A stretch of 64,000 bases of DNA from Catenulispora sp. GP43 (GCF_041260665.1 NZ_JBGCCT010000029.1:62001-126000), one strand, 5' to 3'. Positions 20,338-29,023 are shown, numbered from the stretch's first letter. Translations and numbers: made by a program. The notes: generated by a model from the letters alone, not told the origin.

Positions 20338-20370
20338 CCGTTCACGAACGGTGCCTAGGTTGGTGCTGTG
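20338..20370 (+). promoter_or_regulatory. palindrome and -10 element at a leaderless start
   Basis: CCGTTC-AC-GAACGG (20338-20351) is a perfect 6-bp palindrome with a 2-nt centre. It sits just before a TAGGTT -10-like element (20356-20361), and the GTG start at 20368 follows 6 nt later, where transcription would begin. This suggests a leaderless mRNA under an operator overlapping the promoter. Confidence 0.5.
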
Positions 20371-21675
20371 GGGAGGACAACTGAACGCAAGACACCGACC
20401 AGGCTGCAACAGTGGACCGGATCCATCGTGGTCCTCGCGGTTGCGGCGCTGACCGCGGGGACGGTGGCGATAGCCGACACGCAGCACGGCGTGAACCGGG
20501 TCGGGCGGGAGACCGCGCCGCTGGCGCAGTCCGCCTCCGACCTGTACTTCGCGCTGAGCGACCTCGACTCGCAGACCGCGCGCCAGATCCTGACCATCGG
20601 GGACAGCGATCTGGACACCGAGCAGGGCGACGCCCAGGCCACGGTGAACAGCCGGGTCGCCGAGATCGACGCGGACCTGCGCCAGGCCATCGGGGGAACG
20701 TCCGACCAGGCGGTCCAGGGCCGGTTCCAGACCATGCTGGACAAGGTCACGCTCTACCACGACCTGTCCGCCACCGCGCTGTCGCTGGACCAGCTCTCGA
20801 CAGACGCCACCAAGGGCCATCCGGACTCCGTCGCGCTGGCCTATTACAGCCGCGCCACCGACGTCATGCACTTCGACCTGCTGCCGGTCGCGGCCCAGAT
20901 CCGCGACTCCTACGCGCACCAGCTGACCGACTCGGCCAACAGCGAGAACGACTCGTGGTCCGTCGACACGATCCTGGTGGTCGTCACCACGCTGCTGCTG
21001 CTCGCGGCGCTGATCGTCTTCCAGGTGAAGCTGTCCCGCATCTTCCACCGGACGCTGAACCCCTTCCTGGCCGTGGCCACCGTCGCCACGGCGGTCTTCC
21101 TGGTGTCCGGCCTGACCATGACCGCGCGGCAGAGCGACCGCCTCCAGCACGCCGTCGACCAGCACATGGTCCCCTACCTGGGCATTCAGCACGCCCGCGC
21201 GGTCTCCTACGACGCGGTCGGCGCCATGGTCCGCTACACCGTCGCGCCGGATTTCGGTTACGACCACGGCTACACCGCCGACCTGGTCTCGCTCAACGGC
21301 GCCGCCGGCGCCCCGGGACTGCTCGGCACCGGTCTCACCGACACCGACCAGGCACTTTCCCAGCGCGCGGGCGCCGACTGGGCATCGGTTCAGCGCGACG
21401 CGGGTAAAATCAAGAGCGAGGTCGACGGCGGCGACGTGGACTCCGCGCTCACCGAGGCGACCGGCATCGCCGGCGGTCAGCTGGGGCAGGACTTCTACGC
21501 CCTGGACACCCACCTCGGCCAGGCCGCGGACACGCAGCTGCGGGCCTTCCAGGCCACCATGAGCGGCGCGCAGTCGGGTGCCTCGGGCTGGGGCGCGGTC
21601 CCGGCGGTGCTGTTCGGCGCGGTGATGGCACTGACCCTGGCGGGGGTCTGGCGCCGGCTCGCCGAATACCGCTGA
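20368..21675 (+). CDS. membrane protein with chemoreceptor-like extracellular helices
   Basis: A 435-residue membrane protein of unknown function. Hydrophobic segments lie near residues 18-37, 198-216, 228-248 and 408-426. The long hydrophilic helical regions between them (about 40-195 and 255-405) resemble the four-helix-bundle ligand domains of chemoreceptors and histidine kinases, but no HAMP, kinase or signalling domain follows, so any output would need a partner. GTG 20368 fits a leaderless start: no ribosome-binding site, but a -10-like element directly upstream. A slipin gene follows on the same strand after 132 bp. Confidence 0.7.
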   Translation: MGRTTERKTPTRLQQWTGSIVVLAVAALTAGTVAIADTQHGVNRVGRETAPLAQSASDLYFALSDLDSQTARQILTIGDSDLDTEQGDAQATVNSRVAEIDADLRQAIGGTSDQAVQGRFQTMLDKVTLYHDLSATALSLDQLSTDATKGHPDSVALAYYSRATDVMHFDLLPVAAQIRDSYAHQLTDSANSENDSWSVDTILVVVTTLLLLAALIVFQVKLSRIFHRTLNPFLAVATVATAVFLVSGLTMTARQSDRLQHAVDQHMVPYLGIQHARAVSYDAVGAMVRYTVAPDFGYDHGYTADLVSLNGAAGAPGLLGTGLTDTDQALSQRAGADWASVQRDAGKIKSEVDGGDVDSALTEATGIAGGQLGQDFYALDTHLGQAADTQLRAFQATMSGAQSGASGWGAVPAVLFGAVMALTLAGVWRRLAEYR

Positions 21676-21807
21676 CACGCCGATTCGCCGCGCGACCTGC
21701 CGCGCCGGGAAGATCCCGGTTACCATGAGGATTCGAATACTGATCGAGCAGGGTGCGAACGCCGGCCGGCGGGCACCGACACCGCGTCCTTTCGTGGAAG
21801 GACCGCC

Positions 21808-22857
21808 ATGATCACTGCGCTCGTGAGTGCCATCATCGCCGCGGCGGCGGCGGGGGCGGCAGCCTTCGGTGCCTCGCTGCGCACCGTGAAACAGTACGAG
21901 CGGGGCATCGTCTTCCGCTTCGGCCGGGCCCTGGACAGCGTCCGGCAACCGGGCCTGACCCGGATCATCCCCGGCGTGGACCGGCTGCGCACGGTCAACA
22001 TGCAGGTCGTGACCATGCCGGTGCCGGCTCAGGAGGGCATCACCCGGGACAACGTCACGGTGCGGGTGGACGCGGTCGTCTATTTCCGGGTCATCGACCC
22101 GGCTCGCGCGCTCATCTACGTGCAGGACTACAAGTACGCCGTGTCACTGGTCGCCCAGACCTCGCTGCGCTCGATCATCGGCAAGAGCCTGCTCGACGAC
22201 CTGCTGTCCAACCGCGAGCCGCTCAACCAGGGCATGGAGCTGATGCTGGAGACCCCGGCGACCGGCTGGGGCGTGGAGATCGACCGGGTCGAGATCAAGG
22301 ACGTGGCGCTTCCGGAGTCGATGAAGCGCTCGATGGCCCGCCAGGCCGAGGCCGATCGCGAGCGCCGGGCCCGCATCATCACCGCCGACGGCGAGTTCCA
22401 GGCCTCCAGCAAACTCTCCGACGCCGCGCGGATCATGGCCGAGACGCCGGCGGCCCTGCAGCTGCGGCTGTTGCAGACGATCGTCGAGGTCGCGGCGGAG
22501 AAGAACTCGACGCTGGTCCTGCCGTTCCCGGTCGAGTTGCTGCGCTTCCTGGAGAGCGCCGGCGGCGGAGCCCCACCCGCGGCGGTGAAGGCCGCCCAGA
22601 AGGCGGTCGACGCGCTGACCTCGGAAGAGCCCGAGGCGGCCGAGGCGGCCGAGGCGGTGGAGACCGGGTCGGAGACGATCGCGATCGAGGGCGCGGAGGC
22701 CGACGGCGCCACCGCCTCGGAGCAGGTTCCGGCCGTGGATCCGGCCACCGACATGGAGCCCCCGGCCGACGCCATCGCCAGGCCGTTGACCGAGCCTCTG
22801 GTCGAGATGCCGCACTGGAAGGACGTGCCGGAGGCTAAGGACGTGTCGGACTCTTAA
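21808..22857 (+). CDS. slipin / SPFH (band 7) family membrane protein
   Basis: A 349-residue stomatin-like protein. The N-terminal hydrophobic hairpin (about 3-22) is followed by the SPFH core: V-K-Q-Y-E-R-G-I-V-F-R-F-G-R (about 27-40), L-T-R-I-I-P-G-V-D near 52, and D-A-V-V-Y-F-R-V near 88, then a coiled-coil stretch rich in Arg/Glu/Ala (180-215). The last 90 residues are Ala/Glu-rich and probably disordered. Slipins form oligomeric membrane scaffolds. ATG 21808 has a GGAAGGA-type site. No NfeD-type protease partner is adjacent. Confidence 0.9.
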   Translation: MITALVSAIIAAAAAGAAAFGASLRTVKQYERGIVFRFGRALDSVRQPGLTRIIPGVDRLRTVNMQVVTMPVPAQEGITRDNVTVRVDAVVYFRVIDPARALIYVQDYKYAVSLVAQTSLRSIIGKSLLDDLLSNREPLNQGMELMLETPATGWGVEIDRVEIKDVALPESMKRSMARQAEADRERRARIITADGEFQASSKLSDAARIMAETPAALQLRLLQTIVEVAAEKNSTLVLPFPVELLRFLESAGGGAPPAAVKAAQKAVDALTSEEPEAAEAAEAVETGSETIAIEGAEADGATASEQVPAVDPATDMEPPADAIARPLTEPLVEMPHWKDVPEAKDVSDS

Positions 22858-22966
22858 GAGCCCGGCGTCCCGCCTCTGCTTCTTCCTTCACGTCCAGGCT
22901 GAGTCGTCGGCAAAAAACAAACAGGCAGGATTGTTTTTGGATTCCCGGCCTGGCAGGCTGGCTGAC

Positions 22967-24127
22967 ATGAGCTTCGTGGAGCCCGAGGAGCGCGTTGCGC
23001 TCCGCCAGGCGGTGCGCGACCTGGCCAAGCGGTACGGACCGGACTACGTGCGCAAGCAGGCCAAGGCCGGCTTGAAGTCGACCGAGCTGTGGGACGAGGT
23101 GGGCCGGGCCGGCTTCCTCGGCGTGAACCTGCCGGTCGAGTACGGCGGCGGAGGCGGCGGCATGGCCGATCTGGCGGCGGTCGGCGAGGAGCTGGCCCGC
23201 GCCGGCTGCCCGCTGCTGCTGATCGTGGTGTCCCCGGCCATCTGCGGCACCATCATCAGCCGCTTCGGGACCGAGCACCAGAAGCGGAAGTGGCTGCCCG
23301 GGATCTCCGACGGCTCGTTCAAGATGGCATTCGGCATCACCGAGCCGGACGCCGGCTCCAACTCGCACAAGATCACCACCACGGTGCGCCGCGACGGCGA
23401 CGAGTGGGTCCTGTCCGGGCAGAAGGTCTTCATCTCCGGCGTCGACGAGTCCGACGCGGTCCTGGTCGTGTCCCGGACCAAGGACGCGGCCACGGGCAAC
23501 CTGAAGCCGGCGCTCATGGTGGTCCCCACCGACGCCCCGGGCTTCACCAAGACCATGATCGAGATGGAGATCGCCGGCCCGGAGAAGCAGTTCCAGCTCT
23601 TCTTCGACGACGTCCGCCTGCCCGCCGACGCCCTGATCGGCGACGAGGACGCCGGCCTGCTCCAGCTGTTCGCGGGCCTGAACCCGGAGCGCATCATGGC
23701 CGCGGCCTTCGCGATCGGCACCGCGAAGTACGCCCTGGACAAGGCCGCCGACTACGCGAAGACCCGGACGGTCTGGCGCGACCGCCCCATCGGCACCCAC
23801 CAGGGCGTGGCGCACCCGCTGGCCCAGGCCGCGGTCCACGTCGAGCTGGCCAAGGTGATGACGCAGAAGGCGGCCTGGCTCTACGACAGCGGCGACGACC
23901 TCGGCGCCGGCGAAGCCGCGAACATGGCGAAGTTCGCCGCGGCCGACGCCGCCGTGGAGGCCGTCGACCAGGCCATCCAGACCCACGGCGGCAACGGCCT
24001 GGCGACCGAGTACGGCCTGGCGCCGCTGCTCGCGGCGACCCGGGTGACCCGGATCGCGCCGGTCAGCCGGGAGATGATCCTGAACTTCGTCGCGCAGCAC
24101 ACGCTGGGGCTTCCGAAGTCGTACTAG
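22967..24127 (+). CDS. acyl-CoA dehydrogenase
   Basis: FAD enzyme that oxidises acyl-CoA to enoyl-CoA. The 386-residue protein has the family blocks F-G-I-T-E-P-D-A-G-S-N-S near 117-128, W-V-L-S-G-Q-K-V-F-I-S near 145-155, and the C-terminal Q-T-H-G-G-N-G-L-A-T-E-Y segment near 345-356 with flavin-contact Gly residues and a possible catalytic Glu. Start ATG 22967 is preceded by T- and A-rich sequence that may be the promoter. Its TAG stop (24125-24127) coincides with the insertion site of the IS630-type element, which leaves the protein intact. Confidence 0.93.
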   Translation: MSFVEPEERVALRQAVRDLAKRYGPDYVRKQAKAGLKSTELWDEVGRAGFLGVNLPVEYGGGGGGMADLAAVGEELARAGCPLLLIVVSPAICGTIISRFGTEHQKRKWLPGISDGSFKMAFGITEPDAGSNSHKITTTVRRDGDEWVLSGQKVFISGVDESDAVLVVSRTKDAATGNLKPALMVVPTDAPGFTKTMIEMEIAGPEKQFQLFFDDVRLPADALIGDEDAGLLQLFAGLNPERIMAAAFAIGTAKYALDKAADYAKTRTVWRDRPIGTHQGVAHPLAQAAVHVELAKVMTQKAAWLYDSGDDLGAGEAANMAKFAAADAAVEAVDQAIQTHGGNGLATEYGLAPLLAATRVTRIAPVSREMILNFVAQHTLGLPKSY

Positions 24128-24153
24128 TGCAGCACCGCGTTCATACTTCGGGG
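24127..24153 (+). repeat. left terminal inverted repeat of the IS630-type element
   Basis: The outer 10 nt GTGCAGCACC match the right end perfectly. Across the next 17 nt roughly two thirds of positions match the reverse complement of the right end. Confidence 0.85.
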
Positions 24154-24157
24154 CTTC

Positions 24158-25189
24158 TCATGCGGCTTTGAGTGGGGTGCCGTCGTACGTCCAGCGGTAT
24201 GGCTTGGCGGTGTCGTTCTTCGCGATCACGTAGGTCTCGATCTTGTCGATGAGGTCATCGCGGCTGGTGAAGTCGCCGTGACGGATCACGGCTCGGGTGA
24301 GGGCGGAGAAGTACAGTTCGACCTGGTTCAGCCAGGACGCGTGTGGCGGGGTCCAGTGCACGTGCCAGCGTGGGTGCGCCGCCAGCCATGCCTTGGTCTT
24401 CTTGGCCACGTGCGAGGAGCCGTTGTCGAGCACGGCGTGGATGTCACGGCCCGGTGCGATCAGCTGGTCCAGGCAGCACAGGAAGGCGATGAAGGTATCG
24501 GCGTCGTTGCGGGCGATGATCTCGGTGAGGGCTTGTCCGGTGTCGATGTCGAACGCCGCGACCAGTGAGGCGATGCCGTGGCGGACGTACTCGAACTCCC
24601 GTCGTGCCGGCTGGCCGGGTACGGCCGGGACGGCGGGGTGTTTGCGGGAGCGGGCGGCGATCGCGGTCTTCTCGTCGATGGACAACCGCACCGCCTGGGC
24701 TGGCGGGTTCAGATACAGGTCGCAGATATCGGCGGCACGCTCCCAGAACGCCGGGTCGTCGCCGCGGGTCAGCCAGCCGCGGACCTTGTGCGGCTTCAGG
24801 TCGGCCTCGGCGAGGATCCGCCCGACCTGGGATGCCGAGACGGTGATGTTCTCGGCGGCGGCCAGGCGCTGGGCGATGAGCCGGTGTGACCAGATCGCCT
24901 CCGGCCCCGGCGGGGCCGAGGTTGCGACTGCCACCACCGCGACCCGCTCGGTCTGGCCCAGCCGCCCGGGACGCCCGGGACGTTCGGCATCAGCCAGCCC
25001 GGCAAGGCCGTGCTCGGCGAACCGGCCACGCCACATGCGCACCGTACCGGTATCGGCGCCCACGACCGCGGCGATCGCGGCGTTCGTGGCACCATCGGCG
25101 GCGGACGCGGTCCGCGATGCGGCCAGCTTGGCCAACCTGCGGTGTGTCGCCTCATCCAGCACGATCGGCACCGCCTGCGGCACGGCCAT
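24158..25189 (-). CDS. IS630-family DDE transposase
   Basis: A 343-residue transposase. The N-terminal half holds helix-turn-helix segments (N-A-A-I-A-A-V-V-G-A-D-T-G-T-V-R-M-W, and a second around the S-A-S-Q-V-G-R-I-L block). The catalytic acids lie in R-L-S-I-D-E-K-T, A-V-L-D-N-G-S-S-H and S-W-L-N-Q-V-E-L-Y, the D-D-E pattern of IS630 enzymes. The frame is uninterrupted and the motifs complete, so it may be active. I chose ATG 25189; GTG 25195 is an alternative. The divergent passenger gene begins 75 bp away. Confidence 0.93.
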   Translation of the reverse strand: MAVPQAVPIVLDEATHRRLAKLAASRTASAADGATNAAIAAVVGADTGTVRMWRGRFAEHGLAGLADAERPGRPGRLGQTERVAVVAVATSAPPGPEAIWSHRLIAQRLAAAENITVSASQVGRILAEADLKPHKVRGWLTRGDDPAFWERAADICDLYLNPPAQAVRLSIDEKTAIAARSRKHPAVPAVPGQPARREFEYVRHGIASLVAAFDIDTGQALTEIIARNDADTFIAFLCCLDQLIAPGRDIHAVLDNGSSHVAKKTKAWLAAHPRWHVHWTPPHASWLNQVELYFSALTRAVIRHGDFTSRDDLIDKIETYVIAKNDTAKPYRWTYDGTPLKAA

Positions 25190-25263
25190 CCCCACCCCCG
25201 CCTAATCAGATCCCTGGCATCAACGGGGTCGATCATCGCCGCACGGCGGGGGTATGCGGCACG

Positions 25264-25617
25264 ATGGGACCCATGCCGAAGAACCCGCCGGAATCCATGC
25301 AGGTCAACCTGCGCCAGCGCCTCAACCGGCACGCCAAGCAGCGCTGGCCAGCGCTGGCCGGCATCGACGTGCGCTACCGGGCCGGGTTCGCCTACCTCGA
25401 CGGACGGCTGCCCGACGGCGAGGTGCTCAAGCTGTGCCGACTGCGCTTCAACGGCGTCATGCACACCTGGGGCTTCGCCATCTACCTGGCCAGCAGCGAC
25501 AAATATGAAGACAACATCCTGCCCTCGGGACTACCCTTCGGCAGCCCCGAGGAAGCCCTGGACTGCGCCTGCGGCCTCTACCTCAACGACCCCACCGCCT
25601 GGCTACCCCAGTCCTGA
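25264..25617 (+). CDS. IS630 passenger protein of unknown function
   Basis: A 117-residue soluble basic-to-neutral protein carried inside the IS element, ending only 21 bp from its right terminus and divergent from the transposase. Notable stretches are N-L-R-Q-R-L-N-R-H-A-K-Q-R-W-P near the N-terminus, a central beta-rich region (R-Y-R-A-G-F-A-Y-L-D-G-R-L-P, W-G-F-A-I-Y-L-A) and a C-terminal E-E-A-L-D-C-A-C-G-L-Y-L. I do not recognise a domain. It is too well formed, with normal codon use, to be a shadow frame. Possible roles are regulation of transposition or host benefit. The start may be ATG 25264 or 25273. Confidence 0.7.
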   Translation: MGPMPKNPPESMQVNLRQRLNRHAKQRWPALAGIDVRYRAGFAYLDGRLPDGEVLKLCRLRFNGVMHTWGFAIYLASSDKYEDNILPSGLPFGSPEEALDCACGLYLNDPTAWLPQS

Positions 25618-25638
25618 AGGAATGACGTGGTGCTGCAC
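25612..25638 (-). repeat. right terminal inverted repeat of the IS630-type element
   Basis: Reverse complement starts GTGCAGCACC, matching the left end exactly for 10 nt with looser identity further in. It overlaps the last codons of the passenger gene. Confidence 0.85.
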
Positions 25639-25759
25639 TAGGTCTGGGCCACTGAGTGACCGGGATCTGATTGTCATACCGCAGAGCCCGAACACCAGCA
25701 CACTTTCTCGTAACAGAATGACAGAAACCTCCCATTGTCGGCGATGTCCGATTACAGTT

Positions 25760-25783
25760 GATTCGAGCACGAAAGTTCGAATC
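25760..25783 (+). promoter_or_regulatory. 7-bp inverted repeat upstream of the hypothetical gene
   Basis: GATTCGA (25760-25766) and TCGAATC (25777-25783) form a perfect inverted repeat with a 10-nt spacer, 17 bp before the start ATG, in a stretch that is AT-rich for this genome (25680-25785). It could be an operator or a leader hairpin. Confidence 0.4.
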
Positions 25784-25799
25784 ACCCGGGAGGGACCCC

Positions 25800-26390
25800 A
25801 TGACCGCCGTCAGCAACCTGCCGCACCCCCGCACCGCCCACACCGACCTCACCGAACGGGTCGACGATCTCGATGCCCTGATCTGGGCCGCCGCCCGGGA
25901 CACCGACGACCCGCAGCTGGCCGTCCTCAGAGCCCGCGAGTTCGCCGAGTCGGTCTTCATAGGAATCGTCCTGACCATCGGGTCCGGGGCGCACCGGCTC
26001 AACTGCTCAGTACCGACGTCATCCGGCCCCGTCACCGCTGGCGAGGACCTGCGGCTGGACATCGCCACGGAGATCCCGGCGGTCGGCCTGCCGGCGTCCG
26101 GGGCCGAGCGCGAGCTGTGCGAGCTGTTCGCGCTGGCGCACGTCAGCGGCGCCGAGGCGACACTGATCCTGCGCTCGCGTCCGCTGCTGGAGCCGGACGC
26201 CGGCTCCGGGACGCCCGGATACGTGGTGCGCGGCTGGCGCGTGGCCGGCGGCACGACTACGCCGATCGACGCCGCCGGGATGTTCGCCTTCTGTTGTTCC
26301 GAGGCCAGCAGCGGCGAGCCGCTCCCCCTGGACCCCAACACCCGCTATGTCGACGCCCGGGCGCTGGTCACCCCACCGGGGCCGGACTGA
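25800..26390 (+). CDS. hypothetical protein
   Basis: A 196-residue soluble protein I do not recognise. ATG 25800 has a GGGAGGGA ribosome-binding site 5 nt upstream. Features are an N-terminal Asp-rich helix region (L-T-E-R-V-D-D-L-D-A-L-I-W-A-A-A), a central Leu/Val-rich beta region and two Cys near the C-terminus (F-A-F-C-C-S). No membrane segment or signal peptide. Codon use is as in its neighbours. Its last 23 bp overlap the convergent GH18-like gene. Confidence 0.65.
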   Translation: MTAVSNLPHPRTAHTDLTERVDDLDALIWAAARDTDDPQLAVLRAREFAESVFIGIVLTIGSGAHRLNCSVPTSSGPVTAGEDLRLDIATEIPAVGLPASGAERELCELFALAHVSGAEATLILRSRPLLEPDAGSGTPGYVVRGWRVAGGTTTPIDAAGMFAFCCSEASSGEPLPLDPNTRYVDARALVTPPGPD

Positions 26391-27501
26391 GCCAGTCGGC
26401 GTGGTAGGCCGCCCAGTCGGCCGGGGTCGCGGCGAAGTCGACGTACAGCGCGACGCCGAACGGCCGGGACGACGGATGTGCGCCGAGCCCCAGGCGTACC
26501 CCGTCCAGCGCCGCGGGCATGGTCTCGGCGTTGACCCAGTGGCCGGGGTCGTGGGTGTGGAAGGCCGGGACCCCGATGAAGAGCTGGACGTTCCGCGGCA
26601 CCGCGCTCAGGGCCACCTGTGTCTGCCGGGCCACATAGCCCCGGTAGGCCCACGCCGTGGGCAGGGAGGTGTCGTAGGCCATGACCGCCACCTGGTCGCA
26701 GTCCACCGCGACCCGGTGGAGGTAGTCCTGGGACCACCACTTCGGATGCCCGGCCAGGAAGTCGCCCGGGAACCGGAAGCCGGACAGCGGCTCCACCTGC
26801 GGCACCGACGCCGACAGCAGCGCGTGGTGGGACGCGGTGACGGTGTGCGCCGCGCCGAGCACGTCCAGGAAGCCGGGGTCGCCGTCGGAGACCGGCTCGA
26901 AGTCGAAGTGGACGCCGTCGAACCCGCGGTCCAGCGCGGCGCCCACCCCCGCCACTATCCGGCCTCTGGTGGCGGGATCGTCCAGATGCAGGCTCGGCCC
27001 GCCGACGACCTGCCCGAGCCAGGCCTGGACCCGCACCCCGGGAAGCTCCCGGTGGACGGCGCCGATGAACCACTCGGCCTTCGGACTGCGCGCCGGGTTC
27101 AGCGAGCCGTCCATCTCGAAGGGGCCGTCGTGCACGAACAGATCCTTGATACCTGAAGAGCGAACCTGGGCCACCAGGGCCTGGAGGTCGGCGTCGGTCT
27201 TCGGCGCCCCGGCGCTGCCGGGCTGCCACCCGACCCAGGCGTGGCCCAGCCACAGGGCGTCGTCGCCGGTACTGTGCGCGGCGGCCGGGGGCGTGCCGGC
27301 GCCTTCCGCGAACAACGCCGCACCGGTGACGCCGACCAGCGTGGCCAGCAGGGCGCACAGCGCCACCAGCGCCGCCAGGGCCCTGCGCCACCACCGCGGC
27401 AGGCTCCGGTACCAGGCGACGGGCCGATTCAGCGGGTTGCGCCGCCGGGGCCCGGGTATCTCATCGGGCTCGACCGCGGGCTCAACCACCGACTCGACCA
27501 C
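26368..27501 (-). CDS. membrane-anchored GH18-like glycosidase domain protein
   Basis: A 377-residue protein with a cytosolic Arg/Pro N-terminus, one membrane segment near residues 40-66 and an extracellular TIM-barrel domain. The segment F-D-G-V-H-F-D-F-E-P (about 195-204) matches the GH18 active-site pattern D-x3-D-x-E, so the catalytic Glu is present. Such proteins cleave chitin-like or peptidoglycan-type glycans; the true substrate is unknown. The GTG start at 27501 has an AAAGGGG site. The 3' end overlaps the upstream hypothetical gene convergently by 23 bp. Confidence 0.8.
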   Translation of the reverse strand: MVESVVEPAVEPDEIPGPRRRNPLNRPVAWYRSLPRWWRRALAALVALCALLATLVGVTGAALFAEGAGTPPAAAHSTGDDALWLGHAWVGWQPGSAGAPKTDADLQALVAQVRSSGIKDLFVHDGPFEMDGSLNPARSPKAEWFIGAVHRELPGVRVQAWLGQVVGGPSLHLDDPATRGRIVAGVGAALDRGFDGVHFDFEPVSDGDPGFLDVLGAAHTVTASHHALLSASVPQVEPLSGFRFPGDFLAGHPKWWSQDYLHRVAVDCDQVAVMAYDTSLPTAWAYRGYVARQTQVALSAVPRNVQLFIGVPAFHTHDPGHWVNAETMPAALDGVRLGLGAHPSSRPFGVALYVDFAATPADWAAYHADWLSPAPVG

Positions 27502-27550
27502 CGGGTCGCCCCTTTCCGACGGCGGGCTCTCGACGCCGTCGCCGCCCCGC

Positions 27551-28909
27551 CTATGCGCACACCGGCTCCGACCCCACCTCGGTCACCTCAGCCGACAACC
27601 CTGACGACGCGGCGACGACCGGCACCGGTTCCCAGCCCGCCTCGGCCGCCCGCAGCGCGGCCACCCGCACCGCCGAGCGGCGATCGAGCAGCAGCCACGC
27701 CGGCACACCGGCCGCGCCGAGCACCAGGCTCGCCCACAGCACCGCCGAGGCGCCGATGGCGCTCAGCGCCCAACCGCCCAGCAGCGGACCGACGATTCCG
27801 GCGACGCTCCAGGCCAGCGTCGACATGCCCTGATACCGCCCGCGCAGGTGCGCCGGCGCCAGATCCGCCCCCAACGCCATCTGCGGCGGCGTGCTCCCGA
27901 TCTCCGCGATCGTCCACACCGCCACCGAGCCCGCGTAGACCCCCATCGGGTGTCCCACCACCGAGATCAGCAGCGGCACCGCGAACCCCGCTCCCATCAG
28001 GAACGACGAGGCGGCCAGCACCGAGCCATGGGTGTAGCGGCGCATCCAGGTCGTCATCGGCAGCTGCAGCACCCCGATGAGGATGCCGTTGAGCGCCGCG
28101 ACGGCCCCGTACGCCCCGGGCCCGAGACCGTCCTGGCCCATCATGATCGGCTGCACCGTCTGCGCCTGCGAATAGATGATCGCCCCGACCAGCACCGCCC
28201 CCAGGAACCCCAGGAAGACCCGGTCCCGCAGCACATCGGCCAAGCTCCCGGCCGGCGCAGCGACTATCGCGCCCGCACCGTCCGAGCCCTCCGCAGCCCC
28301 GGCCACCGGCCGCGTCTCCGGCACCGTGAAGAAGACGACGACCGCGCAGCCCACATTCGCCAGCGCATCACCCATGAACAACAGCGAATACCCGTGCGAA
28401 GCCACCGCCCCCGCCGACAGCATGGCAACCGCGAACCCCAGATTGATCGCCCAGTAGTTCAGCGCATAGGCCCGCCCCCGATCCCCCGACGGCACGATGT
28501 CCGCGATGATCGCCCCCGTCGCCGGCCGCGTCGCGTTGTTGGCCAACCCCGCCAAGAACGCCAACACCGCGATCAGCCCCACCGAGTGCACCGACCCGAG
28601 CGCCACCAACGTCACCGCCGAGGCCACCAGCGCCCCCAACAAGGTCCCCCGCCGCCCCACCCGGTCAGCCAGCACACCCCCCACCACCGCGGAAACCGCA
28701 GCCCCCACAGCATTCAACGCGGCAACGAACCCCGCAAAAGCCGCCGAATGCCCCAACGACCGCGTCAGGTAGTACGACAAGAACGGCGCCACGAACGCCC
28801 CCGTCCGCGCCACCAACGTACTGACCCACACCCACCAGAAAACGCGCGGCAGCCCCCCGACATCCAGCACACGCAGCACCCTCGCCCGCACAACCCCACC
28901 CCAGTCCAC
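27551..28909 (-). CDS. MFS transporter (12-TM, DHA1-like)
   Basis: A 452-residue major facilitator. Two six-helix halves are visible, with motif A as G-V-L-A-D-R-V-G-R-R-G near residues 77-87 and the helix-4/5 block R-P-A-T-G-A-I-I-A-D-I-V near 127. The central loop (about 195-220) is Ala/Gly-rich and cytosolic. It probably exports a small molecule; no regulator is adjacent. The start codon is uncertain: GTG 28909 is the longest, with no clear ribosome-binding site, and GTG 28891 is an alternative. Confidence 0.87.
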   Translation of the reverse strand: MDWGGVVRARVLRVLDVGGLPRVFWWVWVSTLVARTGAFVAPFLSYYLTRSLGHSAAFAGFVAALNAVGAAVSAVVGGVLADRVGRRGTLLGALVASAVTLVALGSVHSVGLIAVLAFLAGLANNATRPATGAIIADIVPSGDRGRAYALNYWAINLGFAVAMLSAGAVASHGYSLLFMGDALANVGCAVVVFFTVPETRPVAGAAEGSDGAGAIVAAPAGSLADVLRDRVFLGFLGAVLVGAIIYSQAQTVQPIMMGQDGLGPGAYGAVAALNGILIGVLQLPMTTWMRRYTHGSVLAASSFLMGAGFAVPLLISVVGHPMGVYAGSVAVWTIAEIGSTPPQMALGADLAPAHLRGRYQGMSTLAWSVAGIVGPLLGGWALSAIGASAVLWASLVLGAAGVPAWLLLDRRSAVRVAALRAAEAGWEPVPVVAASSGLSAEVTEVGSEPVCA

Positions 28910-29023
28910 GCCGCCAACCCGCAGCCACCCAGCACGCGGTAATCACCACCCCGCCGCGCGAGACGTTACCGACGAGGTCCGACACCCGCACCGGCTTTTC
29001 AGCAGCCCCGGCCCAGACACGCG

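Larger units (their letters stand above)
24127..25638. mobile_element. IS630-type insertion sequence with passenger gene
   Basis: A 1512-bp element with terminal inverted repeats beginning GTGCAGCACC (24127-24136) and ending GGTGCTGCAC (25629-25638); weaker identity continues inward for about 15 nt. It is flanked by TA duplications (24125-24126 and 25639-25640) within a CTAG target, the hallmark of IS630/Tc1-mariner transposition. It holds a complete DDE transposase on the minus strand and a divergent 117-codon frame on the plus strand. Removing the element and one TA restores TAC-TAG-GTC, so the host stop codon existed before insertion and is rebuilt by the element's first base. Confidence 0.92.

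Noticed and set aside
20177-20367. T-box riboswitch upstream of thrS
   Set aside because: No conserved T-box sequence, specifier loop or antiterminator/terminator pair was visible.
25760-25783. tRNA-like GTTCGAATC motif
   Set aside because: It resembles a T-loop, but there is no pairing T-stem, acceptor stem or anticodon arm around it.
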